This document shows positions 1 through 9,573 of a DNA stretch of 64,000 bases, piece after piece (within the stretch, counting starts at the first letter, position 1; each line of letters opens with the position of its first letter). The position numbers and the translations under genes were made by a program. This stretch comes from Candidatus Methanosphaera massiliense (lineage in GTDB: Archaea; Methanobacteriota; Methanobacteria; Methanobacteriales; Methanobacteriaceae), in assembly GCF_028890305.1 (NCBI RefSeq), contig NZ_JARBXM010000001.1, positions 808,501-872,500 of the forward strand. Direction: 5' to 3'. Under the pieces are notes generated by a model that had not been told where the DNA came from, ran no database searches, and worked only from the letters and a program-made list of their open reading frames with translations.

Positions 1-1
1 A

Positions 2-577
2 GTGGGTCAGATTCCAGCTTGTTCATGGGATATATATCAGATAGGTAACACTTCTCTAGCAATGGCAAGAGATATTGTTGAAAACCCTGATTTACTACAA
101 GAATTACAAGAAATTGCAGATAACATGAGAGGTAACCATATTACATTAGCTACTTCAGAAATTTTTGAAAAAATATATGGTCTGGAATTAGCTGTATGTG
201 AACAAAACATGCCATTATGGAAATATGATGAATGGCTAGAAACCTATGGATATGGTAATCTCCCTGAATTAGAAGAAGACCCTGAAATACACAGAATATT
301 TGAAAGTGATATACCTGATTTAGGTGTAAATGGATTATCTATTATTGAAGAAGTAGGTACAAAACTAGAAAATAAAGTTGAAGGCTGTGTAAACTGTGGT
401 GCATGTGTAGAAGAATGTCCAGAGGATGCTTTAACAATGAATGATGGTGTAGCAACTATTCGTTCTGACTTCTGTAATGGAAGTGCTTGTTTAAGATGTG
501 AAAGAGTCTGTCCACAAAAAGTATTCTTATATGAAAAATTATTCTACATTGAAGGAGAAGAAGCATCTAACTTATAA
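2..577 (+). CDS. C-terminal part of a ferredoxin-domain protein, possibly methanogenesis marker 16/DUF39 type (5' truncated)
   Basis: The reading frame is already open at the window edge, so the GTG at position 2 is probably internal and the gene starts upstream. The visible 191 residues end in a dicluster ferredoxin domain: a standard CX2CX2CX3C-P cluster (CVNCGACVEECP) and a second, wider one (CX4CX2CX3C-P). The upstream part is acidic and mostly helical, with no membrane segment. The arrangement fits electron transfer or metalloprotein assembly. Resemblance to the methanogen-specific marker 16/DUF39 metalloproteins is from memory and is not proven here. The stop codon lies inside a hairpin terminator, so this is the last gene of its transcript. 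Confidence 0.5.
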   Translation: MGQIPACSWDIYQIGNTSLAMARDIVENPDLLQELQEIADNMRGNHITLATSEIFEKIYGLELAVCEQNMPLWKYDEWLETYGYGNLPELEEDPEIHRIFESDIPDLGVNGLSIIEEVGTKLENKVEGCVNCGACVEECPEDALTMNDGVATIRSDFCNGSACLRCERVCPQKVFLYEKLFYIEGEEASNL

Positions 578-599
578 TGCTTCTCTTTTTTATCTCTTT
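559..599 (+). terminator. Hairpin plus T-tract terminator after the ferredoxin-domain gene
   Basis: An 8-bp perfect stem (AGAAGCAT at 559-566, ATGCTTCT at 577-584) is followed by a T-rich run. The stop codon TAA (575-577) lies inside the loop and arm. Confidence 0.7.
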
Positions 600-653
600 T
601 CAAATACTATTTTATAAAAATTTAATCATATTAATTCTTTCGGTGAAACATTA

Positions 654-1439
654 ATGAAATCAATAGTTTTTGATAATGCTGGTACAATACTAGAACGAGT
701 AACAGCACTACTTGATATGTCCACTAAAAAAATTCTTTTTGAAACAAATACTATAGGTATCACTAATCAAAAAAATGATAGAATTATAGTTGTAATACAA
801 ACACCAACTCCTGAAATAATAAAAGAACATGGAACAATACATGATTTTTTAAAAGAACATCCAACACAATTTGAGATAAGTTATTCACATGAAAGATTCT
901 CCAAGAATGATGTGATTAATGCAGTGTGTAATGATAAATCATCAATAGAGGATATTAAAACGTCTGCAAAATCATTAATCGATAAGTATAATATTGAAAT
1001 CTGTAGCGGGTCTGCACTGATTATTGACATGAAAAAAGGTAGAATTGATTATGTATATACTGCAGGAGGAATGTTTTTTAAAGATACAAGAAATGTCATA
1101 GATTACATAAATAAATTAGGCCTGAATATTTACATAGTATCTGGTGATAATAAACAATCACTAAGTAAGATAGCCTCTATTTTAAACATACCTCAAAGTA
1201 ATATATTTGATACAAGGGACATGAGGGGTAAACAGGAAATAGTTGAAATGTTACAAAAAAATGGAAACTATGTATACATGGTGGGTAACAATACAAATGA
1301 TCAACTAGCAATAAAACAAGCAAACTGTGGAATACTTACATTAGAACAGGGTGAAACTGTACCCGATTCCTTAATAAAATCATCTGATTATACTATCAAT
1401 TCTATCATTGAAGTAATTCATATATTAAAAGAAGATTAA
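654..1439 (+). CDS. HAD-superfamily protein resembling a soluble P-type ATPase catalytic domain
   Basis: This 261-residue soluble protein opens with the HAD motif FDNAGT (Asp7 as predicted nucleophile). Further along are VSGDNK and GNNTND (about residues 211-216), which parallel the DKTGT, VSGDNK and GDGxND motifs of P-type ATPases. Unlike ordinary HAD phosphatases it has Ala rather than Asp at nucleophile +2, a position where P-type ATPases carry Thr. No membrane helices are present, so it cannot pump ions alone. It may be a phosphatase or a regulatory phospho-domain; the substrate is unknown. A GGTGA ribosome-binding site precedes the ATG. It converges on the MoxR gene with only six bases between them. 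Confidence 0.6.
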   Translation: MKSIVFDNAGTILERVTALLDMSTKKILFETNTIGITNQKNDRIIVVIQTPTPEIIKEHGTIHDFLKEHPTQFEISYSHERFSKNDVINAVCNDKSSIEDIKTSAKSLIDKYNIEICSGSALIIDMKKGRIDYVYTAGGMFFKDTRNVIDYINKLGLNIYIVSGDNKQSLSKIASILNIPQSNIFDTRDMRGKQEIVEMLQKNGNYVYMVGNNTNDQLAIKQANCGILTLEQGETVPDSLIKSSDYTINSIIEVIHILKED

Positions 1440-1445
1440 GAGGAA

Positions 1446-2288
1446 TTAAAGTTTATTAAGAACTTCATTGATAATTTTTTCTTTATCATCCTCATTTTTT
1501 GCAATAACATTCAACGTATTTTCAAGAGCCTCACGTGTCGGTGGGATTTCGTTTAATGCAATTAATGATCTAACCCAATCAACTGTTGCTCTTATGGATG
1601 GCTTTTTTGACAAATCTAACTTCCTTATTTTTTGTGTTTTTTCCACAACATCATTGATGAGGTTAGGTTCTGCTAACGGAACTCGTTTATTAATAATATT
1701 TACCTCACGATCATAATCTGGATAATCAATATATAAGTAAAGACATCTGTCCTTAGTTTCATCAAGTAATGTACGCTGTGCATTTGAAGTAAGTACAACT
1801 ATTAAATCATTCTGTAAATCAAAGGTATCTAAATCATTTACAGTAATTTGTTGTTCTCCTAGAGCCTGTAATAGGAAGCTTTCTAGTTCTTCATCAGCTT
1901 TATCAATTTCATCTATTAACAGTACTGATGGTTTATCATTACTAAATGCGGTTAGTAATGGTCTTTGTATGAAGAATTCATCAGAAAATATTGTCATGTC
2001 TTCTTTATTCTCTCTAGCTAGTTCTAGATATAATAATTGTTTCTGATAATTCCACTCTCCTACAACTTGCTCAAAGGTAATTCCTTCATAGCATTGAATT
2101 CTAAAGAAATCTCTATCAAAACTATCTGCTATTGTTTTTGCTAGTTCTGTTTTACCGGTTCCTGGTGGTCCTTCTATGAGTATTGGTTTTTTTAGTTTAA
2201 ATGCTAAAAATAATGTTGTATTAATTTGATCATTAGAGATATAATTATGTTCCTCTAATTTTTTGTTGATTTCGTCTATTTCTTTCAT
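1446..2288 (-). CDS. MoxR-family AAA+ ATPase
   Basis: The 280-residue protein has Walker A GPPGTGKT (residues 40-47), Walker B VLLIDEID (121-128) and a sensor-1 LTSN, and its length is normal for MoxR. MoxR ATPases act as chaperones that load metals or remodel enzyme complexes, usually with a von Willebrand A (CoxE-like) partner. No such partner adjoins this gene. It lies 10 nt downstream of a DUF362 ferredoxin protein on the same strand, so the two are probably co-transcribed. The start is supported by GAGGAT upstream of the ATG. Confidence 0.85.
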   Translation of the reverse strand: MKEIDEINKKLEEHNYISNDQINTTLFLAFKLKKPILIEGPPGTGKTELAKTIADSFDRDFFRIQCYEGITFEQVVGEWNYQKQLLYLELARENKEDMTIFSDEFFIQRPLLTAFSNDKPSVLLIDEIDKADEELESFLLQALGEQQITVNDLDTFDLQNDLIVVLTSNAQRTLLDETKDRCLYLYIDYPDYDREVNIINKRVPLAEPNLINDVVEKTQKIRKLDLSKKPSIRATVDWVRSLIALNEIPPTREALENTLNVIAKNEDDKEKIINEVLNKL

Positions 2289-2298
2289 AGTATCCTCT

Positions 2299-3390
2299 TT
2301 ATATTTTGATTAAGTTATATTTTTTACTTCCTAATCCTATTTCATCACCATAATCAAATTGGAAATAGGAGTCAATATTACGCCATAATCCCTTAAATTT
2401 ATCTTTTTCAGGGTCATGATTATTTTTAAGCATTGAGTTTTCATTTCCTTCTTGTTTGTTTATCAAATCATAACTTGCCTGATCTATTGCTACAGGATTA
2501 TAACTTGCCAGAATTCCTATGTCATCAACGATTGGATTCTGGTCATAGGAGTTACAATCACTGTCTGGATTAATGTTAAGTAAAATGTTTATGTATAATG
2601 TTTTGTCTTTTTTATTTTCTATTGCTCCATATGCGTATTCGGTCACTGCTTTCATGTATTCCTCTGATTTTATTTTGTTTAGTTTAATTGCATCTGTCGG
2701 ACAGTCACTTATACAATTATTACATCCTATGCATTTATCATAGTCAATATGTGCAATTGAGTCGACTGTTATGGCTTCTTCCGGGCATAAGTCAATACAT
2801 ACATTACATGCTAGGCATGCTATTCTTGATATGAAGGGTGCTGCTAGTTTATGTTGTTCTATTTTACCATTTCTTGTTGCACACCCTGAACCTGTATTTT
2901 TTATTGCTCCACTATATCCGGTTAATGTATGCCCTGTTATGTGGGATATTACAATCATTGCATCACTGTCATATATTTCTTTTGCTACTTTGACTTTATC
3001 AAATACTGCTTTACTGATTTTTACTTCTATTTCATCGGCTGGTGTATTGTTAGCTATAATTAATGGAATGTTTAAATCAAAAAAACCCTTTTCGTTTGCT
3101 GCTTCTAAATGTTTATCGGTATTACTTCGTTTTCCATTGAATAGTGTGTTAGTATCAGTTAAAAAGGGTGATGCTTCCTTTTCTTTTATTGATTCTATAA
3201 TAGGTTCTATATATTCTGGTTTGATGTATGTTGTATCACGTGATTCAATGAATTGTGTTTTTATTGCTATATTGTCATTTTTTTGGATTCTATCGTTGAA
3301 CTGTGTTGTTTCGTATAATGTCTGTATTTTTTGTGGTATATTGTCCTCGGATTTGTTTGTTACATCAATTAAGTATACTTCATTTGTCAT
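2299..3390 (-). CDS. DUF362-domain protein with two [4Fe-4S] ferredoxin clusters
   Basis: The 363-residue protein has a DUF362 body that includes a Gly- and Ser-rich stretch with Cys170 and a possible ligand-binding role. An inserted bacterial-type ferredoxin domain carries two CX2CX2CX3C-P motifs (Cys192/195/198/202 and Cys220/223/226/230). No signal peptide or membrane span is visible, so it should be a cytoplasmic redox protein. DUF362 proteins have no settled reaction. It heads a two-gene operon with the MoxR ATPase, which could mature or remodel it. The start is supported by AAAGGAT 10 nt upstream. Confidence 0.8.
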   Translation of the reverse strand: MTNEVYLIDVTNKSEDNIPQKIQTLYETTQFNDRIQKNDNIAIKTQFIESRDTTYIKPEYIEPIIESIKEKEASPFLTDTNTLFNGKRSNTDKHLEAANEKGFFDLNIPLIIANNTPADEIEVKISKAVFDKVKVAKEIYDSDAMIVISHITGHTLTGYSGAIKNTGSGCATRNGKIEQHKLAAPFISRIACLACNVCIDLCPEEAITVDSIAHIDYDKCIGCNNCISDCPTDAIKLNKIKSEEYMKAVTEYAYGAIENKKDKTLYINILLNINPDSDCNSYDQNPIVDDIGILASYNPVAIDQASYDLINKQEGNENSMLKNNHDPEKDKFKGLWRNIDSYFQFDYGDEIGLGSKKYNLIKI

Positions 3391-3619
3391 ATTGTTATTA
3401 TCCTTTCATTTCTAGATATTTTTTTATTTTTTTATTTATAAGTATTTTAATATATTTTATGTTTTAACACTTTATTCGGGAGTTATCGTGGTTTTTAAGT
3501 ATTTATTTTTTTTATAGGTATTCTTTTTTTTATATAATATTTTTGTTATTTCAGAAAAATTATATATAATATTTATTATATATAAGATATTGTACTTAAA
3601 TTGAAAATTATTATTTTAA

Positions 3620-3633
3620 TTAACGAAAGTTAA
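3620..3633. promoter_or_regulatory. Short inverted repeat upstream of the padR operon
   Basis: TTAAC-GAAA-GTTAA lies about 30 nt before the padR start and downstream of an AT-rich stretch with TATA-like sequence. PadR regulators commonly repress their own operons through dyad sites near the promoter, so this is a candidate autoregulatory operator. The arms are short and could arise by chance in such AT-rich DNA. Confidence 0.3.
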
Positions 3634-3662
3634 ATTTTTTTCAGTAATATGGAGGTGACTTA

Positions 3663-4094
3663 GTGGATACAGAAAACAAGGAACATGAATCAGCGCAGAC
3701 TGATATCATTAACACTAAATTTCTTAATTCACTATTAAGAGGTGCACGTAATATTTTTTTACTATGGTTAATCAGTCAGAAAAAAATACATGGATACGGT
3801 ATAATGAACGTTATCAATGAAGCTGCTGTAACAGTACCTGGTGAGAAAGTTATACATAGTAGTACCATATACCCATTATTACATTCATTAGAAAATGATG
3901 GTCTAATAAAAAGTTCTGAGGAACTTAATGGAAATCATAAAGTTAAAATGTATGAAATTACTGATGAAGGTGTTCTAACATTGAATTCAATTAAACAATT
4001 CATTAAAGAAAGACCTGAAAACGCAAAGATAATCTCATTTATTGATGATATGATATTTAATGATAAAATATTTACTAAAACAGGAGGTGAATAG
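3663..4094 (+). CDS. PadR-family winged-helix transcriptional regulator
   Basis: The 143-residue protein carries the PadR winged helix: a long N-terminal helix and the pattern IHGYGI...STIYPLLHSLENDGLIKS, followed by KVKMYEITDEG. PadR proteins repress genes for transporters or stress responses and release DNA on binding small ligands. The start is GTG, fixed by a strong GGAGGTGA nine bases before it. The stop codon directly abuts the ATG of the ABC ATPase. It therefore heads a four-gene operon (regulator, ATPase, permease, beta-propeller) and probably controls it. Confidence 0.85.
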   Translation: MDTENKEHESAQTDIINTKFLNSLLRGARNIFLLWLISQKKIHGYGIMNVINEAAVTVPGEKVIHSSTIYPLLHSLENDGLIKSSEELNGNHKVKMYEITDEGVLTLNSIKQFIKERPENAKIISFIDDMIFNDKIFTKTGGE

Positions 4095-5168
4095 ATGAAA
4101 TATGCTATTGAAACTCATGACTTGGTAAAAGTCTATGATAACAATTTTAAAGCAGTAGATAATCTTAATCTATTCATTGAAAATAAAACTATTGGTGGAA
4201 TACTTGGACCAAATGGTGCAGGTAAAACAACCTCAATAAAAATGTTAACATGTCTTATTCCTAAAACCAGCGGTGAAGCAAAAGTAGCTGGCTTTGATAT
4301 TACAACTCAACCTGATAAAGTTCGAGAAAAAATAGGAATGGTACCTCAAAAGGTAAGCTTATACGATGATTTAACAGTACGGGAAAATGTTGAATTATGT
4401 GCAGATTTCTATAATGTTGATCAAAAAACTAAAGAACAGAAGATTGATGATTTACTTGAATTAGTTGATATTAAATATGCTCAGGATAAATACATAAAAC
4501 ATTTATCTGGTGGAATGCAACAAAAAACATCAGTTGCTGCAAGTTTAATACATAATCCAGATTTACTCTTTTTAGATGAACCTACAGTAGGTTTAGACCC
4601 AACCACTAAAAGAGTATTATGGGACTTAATGATAGACTTAAATGATCAAGGACACACAATTATCTTATGTTCACACGACATGTATGAAGTAGATAAAATA
4701 TGTGATAACATTAACATCATAGACTCTGGTAAAGTAGTTGCAAGCAATACTCCTCAAGGACTTAAAGATGATTTATTAAGAAACAGGGAAGAAAATAATC
4801 AAAGAATTAGAAACATCATCCTAGATTTAGAGGAAGAAGATGAAGATGCAAATGCTGAAGAAATCAAGGAATTAAGAGCATCATTAACTGATGAAGACGA
4901 GGAAATCACAGTATTAGTATCTAACATCACAGAGGAAATGATTAATGCTGTTCGAGAGTTAGACGTAGTAAAATACGCAGAATATATAGGTAATGGAAGA
5001 TTAAATATTTCATTAAAACGTTCTGAAACTTCTGTTAACCACGTAATAACAGCTATATTAAGTAATGGTGGAAATATAGCATCAATAAAAACAAACGACC
5101 CTACATTAGAAGATGTATTTGTATCCATTACAGCTAAAAAACGAAGGGAGATTAAAGATGGAGATTAA
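4095..5168 (+). CDS. ABC-2 type transporter ATP-binding protein (DrrA-like)
   Basis: The 357-residue nucleotide-binding subunit has Walker A GPNGAGKT (38-45), signature LSGGMQQ (137-143), Walker B LLFLDEP (157-163) and a switch His in LCSHD. The C-terminal ~130 residues form the accessory domain seen in DrrA-type exporters, here with an unusually acidic Glu/Asp-rich stretch (about residues 240-265). It powers the membrane subunit encoded next, with which it overlaps by 11 nt. The substrate is unknown; DrrA relatives export drugs or lipids. The AGGAGGTGA ribosome-binding site lies at the end of padR. Confidence 0.9.
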   Translation: MKYAIETHDLVKVYDNNFKAVDNLNLFIENKTIGGILGPNGAGKTTSIKMLTCLIPKTSGEAKVAGFDITTQPDKVREKIGMVPQKVSLYDDLTVRENVELCADFYNVDQKTKEQKIDDLLELVDIKYAQDKYIKHLSGGMQQKTSVAASLIHNPDLLFLDEPTVGLDPTTKRVLWDLMIDLNDQGHTIILCSHDMYEVDKICDNINIIDSGKVVASNTPQGLKDDLLRNREENNQRIRNIILDLEEEDEDANAEEIKELRASLTDEDEEITVLVSNITEEMINAVRELDVVKYAEYIGNGRLNISLKRSETSVNHVITAILSNGGNIASIKTNDPTLEDVFVSITAKKRREIKDGD

Positions 5169-6282
5169 TAAAATAAAATGGATGATTAAAAAAGACTTCC
5201 TCACATTATGGAGACATAAAGTGCAGTTAGCCTCTTTATTTATATTTCCTATATTGATGATTGCTTTATGTGGTTGGGGTATGGGAGGAACAGTTGATAA
5301 TACTCCAGTAATCATAGTAAAACAATCAGACGGACCAATAACAGATGAAACAATCAACGCACTAAAATCAGATGACACGTATGATATTAAGGATATTGTA
5401 ACGGATCCTGATGATGCAAAAGATGATGTTGATGATGGTAAATATAAGGCAGCCATTATACTTTCAAGTGATTTCGAAGACAGTAATTCACGTAGCGCGG
5501 TGCTGTATGTAGATTCATCAGACCAACAAACGACAGCGTCATTAGTTCCAACAACTGAGAAAATATTCTCATCATTATCTGAAAAAATACAAACAGAACA
5601 AGTAAATGCTAATACATCTACTAATGCAATAGCTTATTCAACACAGGCTATAAAACTTCAAGTAAATAAGATATATGGTGATTTAGACTATATTGACTAC
5701 TTACTGCCAGGAGTACTTGCAATGACAATGTTCATGTCTTCAATGATGACAATGGGTAATTCAATTGCAGGTGAACGTGAACGTGGAGAATTAGCTCGTT
5801 TATTCATGACACCAACAAGTGTATCTACAGTTCTTGCAGGAAAAATATCTTCCCAAGTATTACGTCAAATGATACAGGCAATAATATTATTAATAGCTGG
5901 ATCATTATTATTCAGTATAATGATTAAAGGAAATATATTACTATTATTACTAATAATGTTGATATGTGTATTATGCTTTGTAGGATTCGGAATAATGTTC
6001 TCAGCTACAGCAAAGACCCAAGAAGATTATATTCAAATAGTAATGCCTATAGCAATGCCTATGATGTTCATATCTGGTGTTTTCTTCCCAACAGAAACCA
6101 TGCCATGGGTATTACAGAAAATTGCTTACATACTACCTTTAACATATGCTAATGATGCAATAAGAGCAGTAATGTTAAAAGGAGCTGGATTAGGATCAGT
6201 TTCTGTAGATATAATAGTATTATTAGCATTTGCATTACTATTCTTCATAGTAGGAGTATTAAGATTTAACAGAGATATTTAA
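5158..6282 (+). CDS. ABC-2 type transporter permease
   Basis: This membrane subunit partners the upstream ATPase. It has one N-terminal helix, a large external domain of about 150 residues, then five closely spaced hydrophobic helices with the ABC-2 signature GNSIAGERERGELARLFMTP. I chose the ATG at 5158 (MEINKIKWMIKKDF) rather than the longer frame from 5113. It has a GGGAG upstream, and the preceding 15 codons lie inside the ATPase gene. The start overlaps the ATPase stop, indicating translational coupling. The mature protein is 374 residues. Confidence 0.88.
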   Translation: MEINKIKWMIKKDFLTLWRHKVQLASLFIFPILMIALCGWGMGGTVDNTPVIIVKQSDGPITDETINALKSDDTYDIKDIVTDPDDAKDDVDDGKYKAAIILSSDFEDSNSRSAVLYVDSSDQQTTASLVPTTEKIFSSLSEKIQTEQVNANTSTNAIAYSTQAIKLQVNKIYGDLDYIDYLLPGVLAMTMFMSSMMTMGNSIAGERERGELARLFMTPTSVSTVLAGKISSQVLRQMIQAIILLIAGSLLFSIMIKGNILLLLLIMLICVLCFVGFGIMFSATAKTQEDYIQIVMPIAMPMMFISGVFFPTETMPWVLQKIAYILPLTYANDAIRAVMLKGAGLGSVSVDIIVLLAFALLFFIVGVLRFNRDI

Positions 6283-6296
6283 TCGGAGGTTGAAAA

Positions 6297-7535
6297 ATGA
6301 AAAATCACATGAAAAAATTAGCAATATGCCTAGTAGTATTTTGTGTATTAATGGGAAGTATAACTTCTCTATCGGCAGCTGATTGGTCAATGTTCCAGGG
6401 TAATCAAAAACATACTGGATATGTTCCACAAGATGCCTCCTTCGCTACACAAACATGGACAGTACCTGTAAATGGCAGTGTAAATACAACACCTGTATTA
6501 TATGGAGATAAAGTATATCTAGGAACAGAAGAAGGAACATTATACGCATTAGATGCACAAGATGGAAATGAATCATGGACATATACAACTGATGGTGCAA
6601 TAGAATCAAGTCCTGCAGTAGACGGTGGTACAGTATATGTAGGTTCAGATGATGGATATTTATATTCAAATAATGCAGATAACGGTGACAACAACTGGAA
6701 ATTCAAAGCTGGAGATAGTATTAAATCTTCACCAGCAGTAGATTCATCAAAAGTATACTTTGGATCTGACGATGGTAACATATATGCACTTAACAGAGCT
6801 GACGGTTCTGTAGCATGGCAATACAAAACAGGTGATTCTGTAGAATCATCACCAGTAATTGACGGAGATACATTATATGTAGGTTCAGACGATGATAAAG
6901 TATATGCAATTGATACAAACACTGGTTTAGTAAAATGGACTTACAACACAGGTGACGATGTAAAATCATCACCATCAGTATCAGATGGAACAGTTTATGT
7001 AGGTTCAGATGATAATCAGGTATATGCAATTAATGCAGAAGATGGATCAGATGTATGGTCATACAATGCACAATCACCAGTATCATCATCACCATCAATT
7101 GATGCAAGACAATCCACATTATATGTAGGAACAGAAGATGGTAGTGTATATGCATTGGATACAAGAGACGGACTTAAAAAATGGGATGTTGACACAGGAA
7201 GTTCAATCAATGGAACACCATCCATATTCGGAAACAATATTGCTATAGGAACAGATTCTGGTAGTATGAATATATACAATAAATTTACTGGAGATTCAGT
7301 ATGGAGTTACAACCCAGGATACTTACCAAACATATCTGGAGGTATAACTAGCTCACCTGTAACTAGTGGTGGATCATTATTCTTTGCAACAGAAGATGGT
7401 CATGTATACTCACTTAACACTGATCAACAAATAGGTCCAACAAGTGTATATACATATTACTGGATTATAGTAGCAGCAATAATAGTAATAGCTGCATACG
7501 GTATTAATAAGGTATACAAAAGGAAGAACAATTAA
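6297..7535 (+). CDS. Secreted, membrane-anchored PQQ-type beta-propeller protein
   Basis: The 412-residue protein has an N-terminal signal peptide (about residues 8-27), then at least seven copies of a repeat around DGxVYVGSDDGxVYAL with W-x-Y spacing. This is typical of PQQ/YWTD-type eight-bladed propellers. A single C-terminal transmembrane helix ends in a basic KVYKRKNN tail. It should sit outside the membrane as a binding or scaffolding platform; no PQQ cofactor use is implied. It follows the permease by 14 nt with GGAGG before its ATG, so it is the last gene of the PadR-ABC operon and may assist export or sense the exported product. The repeats are also visible in the DNA. Confidence 0.85.
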   Translation: MKNHMKKLAICLVVFCVLMGSITSLSAADWSMFQGNQKHTGYVPQDASFATQTWTVPVNGSVNTTPVLYGDKVYLGTEEGTLYALDAQDGNESWTYTTDGAIESSPAVDGGTVYVGSDDGYLYSNNADNGDNNWKFKAGDSIKSSPAVDSSKVYFGSDDGNIYALNRADGSVAWQYKTGDSVESSPVIDGDTLYVGSDDDKVYAIDTNTGLVKWTYNTGDDVKSSPSVSDGTVYVGSDDNQVYAINAEDGSDVWSYNAQSPVSSSPSIDARQSTLYVGTEDGSVYALDTRDGLKKWDVDTGSSINGTPSIFGNNIAIGTDSGSMNIYNKFTGDSVWSYNPGYLPNISGGITSSPVTSGGSLFFATEDGHVYSLNTDQQIGPTSVYTYYWIIVAAIIVIAAYGINKVYKRKNN

Positions 7536-7655
7536 GTAAATTCTTCTAAAATAATCCTCTCCCTATTAATTTTTTTTATTAACATTTTTTTCTTAAAAAA
7601 AGAACTTTTTCTACTGAAAATTAAATTTCAATACATTACAAAAAAAATTACTAAT

Positions 7656-7685
7656 TATAGTTTTTTACTAAAAGTTTATACCTAA
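7656..7685 (+). repeat. Left terminal inverted repeat of the IS630 element
   Basis: The reverse complement matches 9001-9030 at 27 of 30 positions. Its inner end runs into the ATG of the transposase at 7685. Confidence 0.85.
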
Positions 7686-9021
7686 TGGATTATAAATGTA
7701 TATTCATGGAAAAATTTAATAATAAAATTGAAAAACATTTAGAACTTTCAGAAATTTCAGACATGCTGAAAGAGTACAAGGAATATTACACTGTTTATAG
7801 GCGTCTTTTGTTAATTAACATGGTTGCAAATGGTGAAAGTATTGCTAAAGCCTCAAAAAACATTAATATTTCAAGAAAAACAGGCGAACGTTGGGTCAAA
7901 CAATATAATGAAAATGGCGTTGATGGTTTATTTTCAAATTATTCCAATTGTGGAAGAAAATCATATTTAACTGATCAACAATTAAAAGAATTGAATGAAA
8001 TCATAACTGGAAATGAAGAGAAATATAATTTAAAAGATGTACGAAACTTAATTAAAGAAAAATATGGTATAACATATAGTGAGAAGCAAGTATGGGTTAT
8101 TACAAGACAAAAATTAAATTTAAACTATGGAAAACCATTCATTAAATACAACACACGTCCTAAGAATCCTGAAGAAGATCTTAAAAAAAACTAAAGACAA
8201 CAGACATACAAACAGAATATTTTGCTTTTTTAGATGAAACATCTTGTCAAAATGTTCCAAATGTTACAAGAATATTATATGCTCCTGGAGAAAAAAATAT
8301 ACAAACAAAACATCCAGTAAAATTTGGAATAAATGTAACTGGATTTCAAGGAATCAATTGCAACTCATATATGGAGGTAAATACAAAAAACAATGCATTT
8401 CACTTTGTAATTACCTTATGCCATTACCGTATTGAAAACATGACTAATAGATTAGGTAAACAATTAATCAAAGATGCAATAAACAATGAAAACTTATCTG
8501 ATGAAAAAATAAAAAAATATCTATCCTCTAAATCACTAAATGAAATGGATTTGATAAATAAAATCAATGATGAACTATATAATGACAATTCCAAACAAAT
8601 TTCCATAGAAAAAATTCAAAAGATTTGCAGGAAAGAAGACAACAACAATTCAAGAAAAATAGGGTATGAAAAAAGATTAAGATTACTGAATAACCTATCA
8701 AATCCAAAAATAATGGAAATAAACTCAAAAGAAAAAAGAATAAATATTATTTTAGATAACGCAAGAATACATCATGCTAAAATTGTTGAAAAAGCCTGTG
8801 AAATATTGAACATAAATTTAATCTTTTTAAAACCATATTGCCCTGATTTAAATCCAATTGAAGATGTATGGCGTAAAATTAAATCTAAAATATATAAATC
8901 AATGTATGAAAATTTAAACAAATTAATAGAAATATTTGAACGTGAATTCTATAAAATAGTTGATTTAACATCATTTTACACAAATTGGGTTAATGAATAT
9001 TTAGGTATAAACATTTGGTAA
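7685..9021 (+). CDS. IS630-family transposase in two frames, joined by a putative -1 frameshift
   Basis: The first frame (7685-8194, 169 residues) holds the helix-turn-helix DNA-binding part and stops at TAA. The second frame is open without a stop from about 8188 to 9021 and holds the catalytic core. The overlap contains the heptamer A AAA AAC (8185-8191) in the correct phase, and the stop follows at once. A -1 slip gives a continuous 445-residue protein with FLDET (Asp184), IILDNA (Asp358) and NPIEDVW (Glu393), i.e. DD34E. Intact catalytic residues argue for a functional gene using programmed frameshifting, but a simple inactivating deletion is possible. The ATG at 8371 is internal. Confidence 0.8.
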
Positions 9022-9030
9022 AATACTATA
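9001..9030 (-). repeat. Right terminal inverted repeat of the IS630 element
   Basis: It pairs with 7656-7685 (27 of 30 matches) and overlaps the last codons and stop (9019-9021) of the transposase gene. Confidence 0.85.
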
Positions 9031-9157
9031 AAATGAGTATTGATAGAAAGAAGATATATTCATCCAAAAAGGAATACATTAAATTAAATAATAGATATTT
9101 TAAAAAAAGAATAAAAACAAAAAATATATTTTGTTTAAATAATTATAGTTATTTTAT

Positions 9158-9430
9158 TTATTTGCTTAATCTGATTTCTATTGCTGAAACATTGGAGGAA
9201 GTTCCTTCGTTTCCAACAATTTCTTCGGTGCTTATGTTGATACTTTTAACATCAACATCAGATATAAATCTGTTTCTTACTATTTCAGCAACATCAACAG
9301 CTCTGCTTATAGCTCGGCCTCTTGCTTTTAATATTACTTCTGTTACTCCGCTGTTCATTTGTGTTACTACAGCTAATACGTAGTTCATTACTGGTTTATT
9401 TCCGATGTATACTATATTTTCTTCTGGCAT
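9158..9430 (-). CDS. albA: Alba DNA/RNA-binding chromatin protein
   Basis: The 90-residue protein shows the Alba signature throughout: N-terminal [15 protein letters not shown], then [28 protein letters not shown], and a C-terminal strand ending in IEIRLSK. Alba dimers coat archaeal DNA and also bind RNA; Lys34-ARG is the usual nucleic-acid contact region. Length and charge are typical. GGAGG precedes the ATG. It is a single gene between the IS630 element and leuA, both transcribed independently. Confidence 0.95.
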   Translation of the reverse strand: MPEENIVYIGNKPVMNYVLAVVTQMNSGVTEVILKARGRAISRAVDVAEIVRNRFISDVDVKSINISTEEIVGNEGTSSNVSAIEIRLSK

Positions 9431-9573
9431 ATTGTTTTCCTCCGTTATAGTAAACTATAATTTTATAGCTTAATATTGTCTTTATTTCTCACTATATTTA
9501 ATATTATCTATTTCTGCTATAAATCAAAGAATTCTATTTAATAAAAAAATAAGATGGAGAATAAGGGGTGTGT

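Larger units (their letters stand above)
7656..9030 (+). mobile_element. IS630-family insertion sequence (about 1.375 kb)
   Basis: Two 30-bp terminal inverted repeats (7656-7685 and 9001-9030) match at 27 of 30 positions and bracket a transposase with a DD34E triad. Both outer ends finish in TA, consistent with the TA target preference of IS630/Tc1-mariner elements. The element lies in the gap between the beta-propeller gene and the Alba gene and interrupts no recognisable gene. Confidence 0.85.

Noticed and set aside
5106-5456. Minus-strand frames over the ABC permease gene, and the longer permease start at 5113
   Set aside because: The minus frame is Ser/Ile shadow coding. The 5113 start adds 15 codons within the ATPase gene without a ribosome-binding site.
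8244-8435. A Lys/Asn/Cys-rich 63-codon frame between the two transposase frames
   Set aside because: It is a third-frame shadow of the transposase, whose -1 frame is continuous through this stretch.
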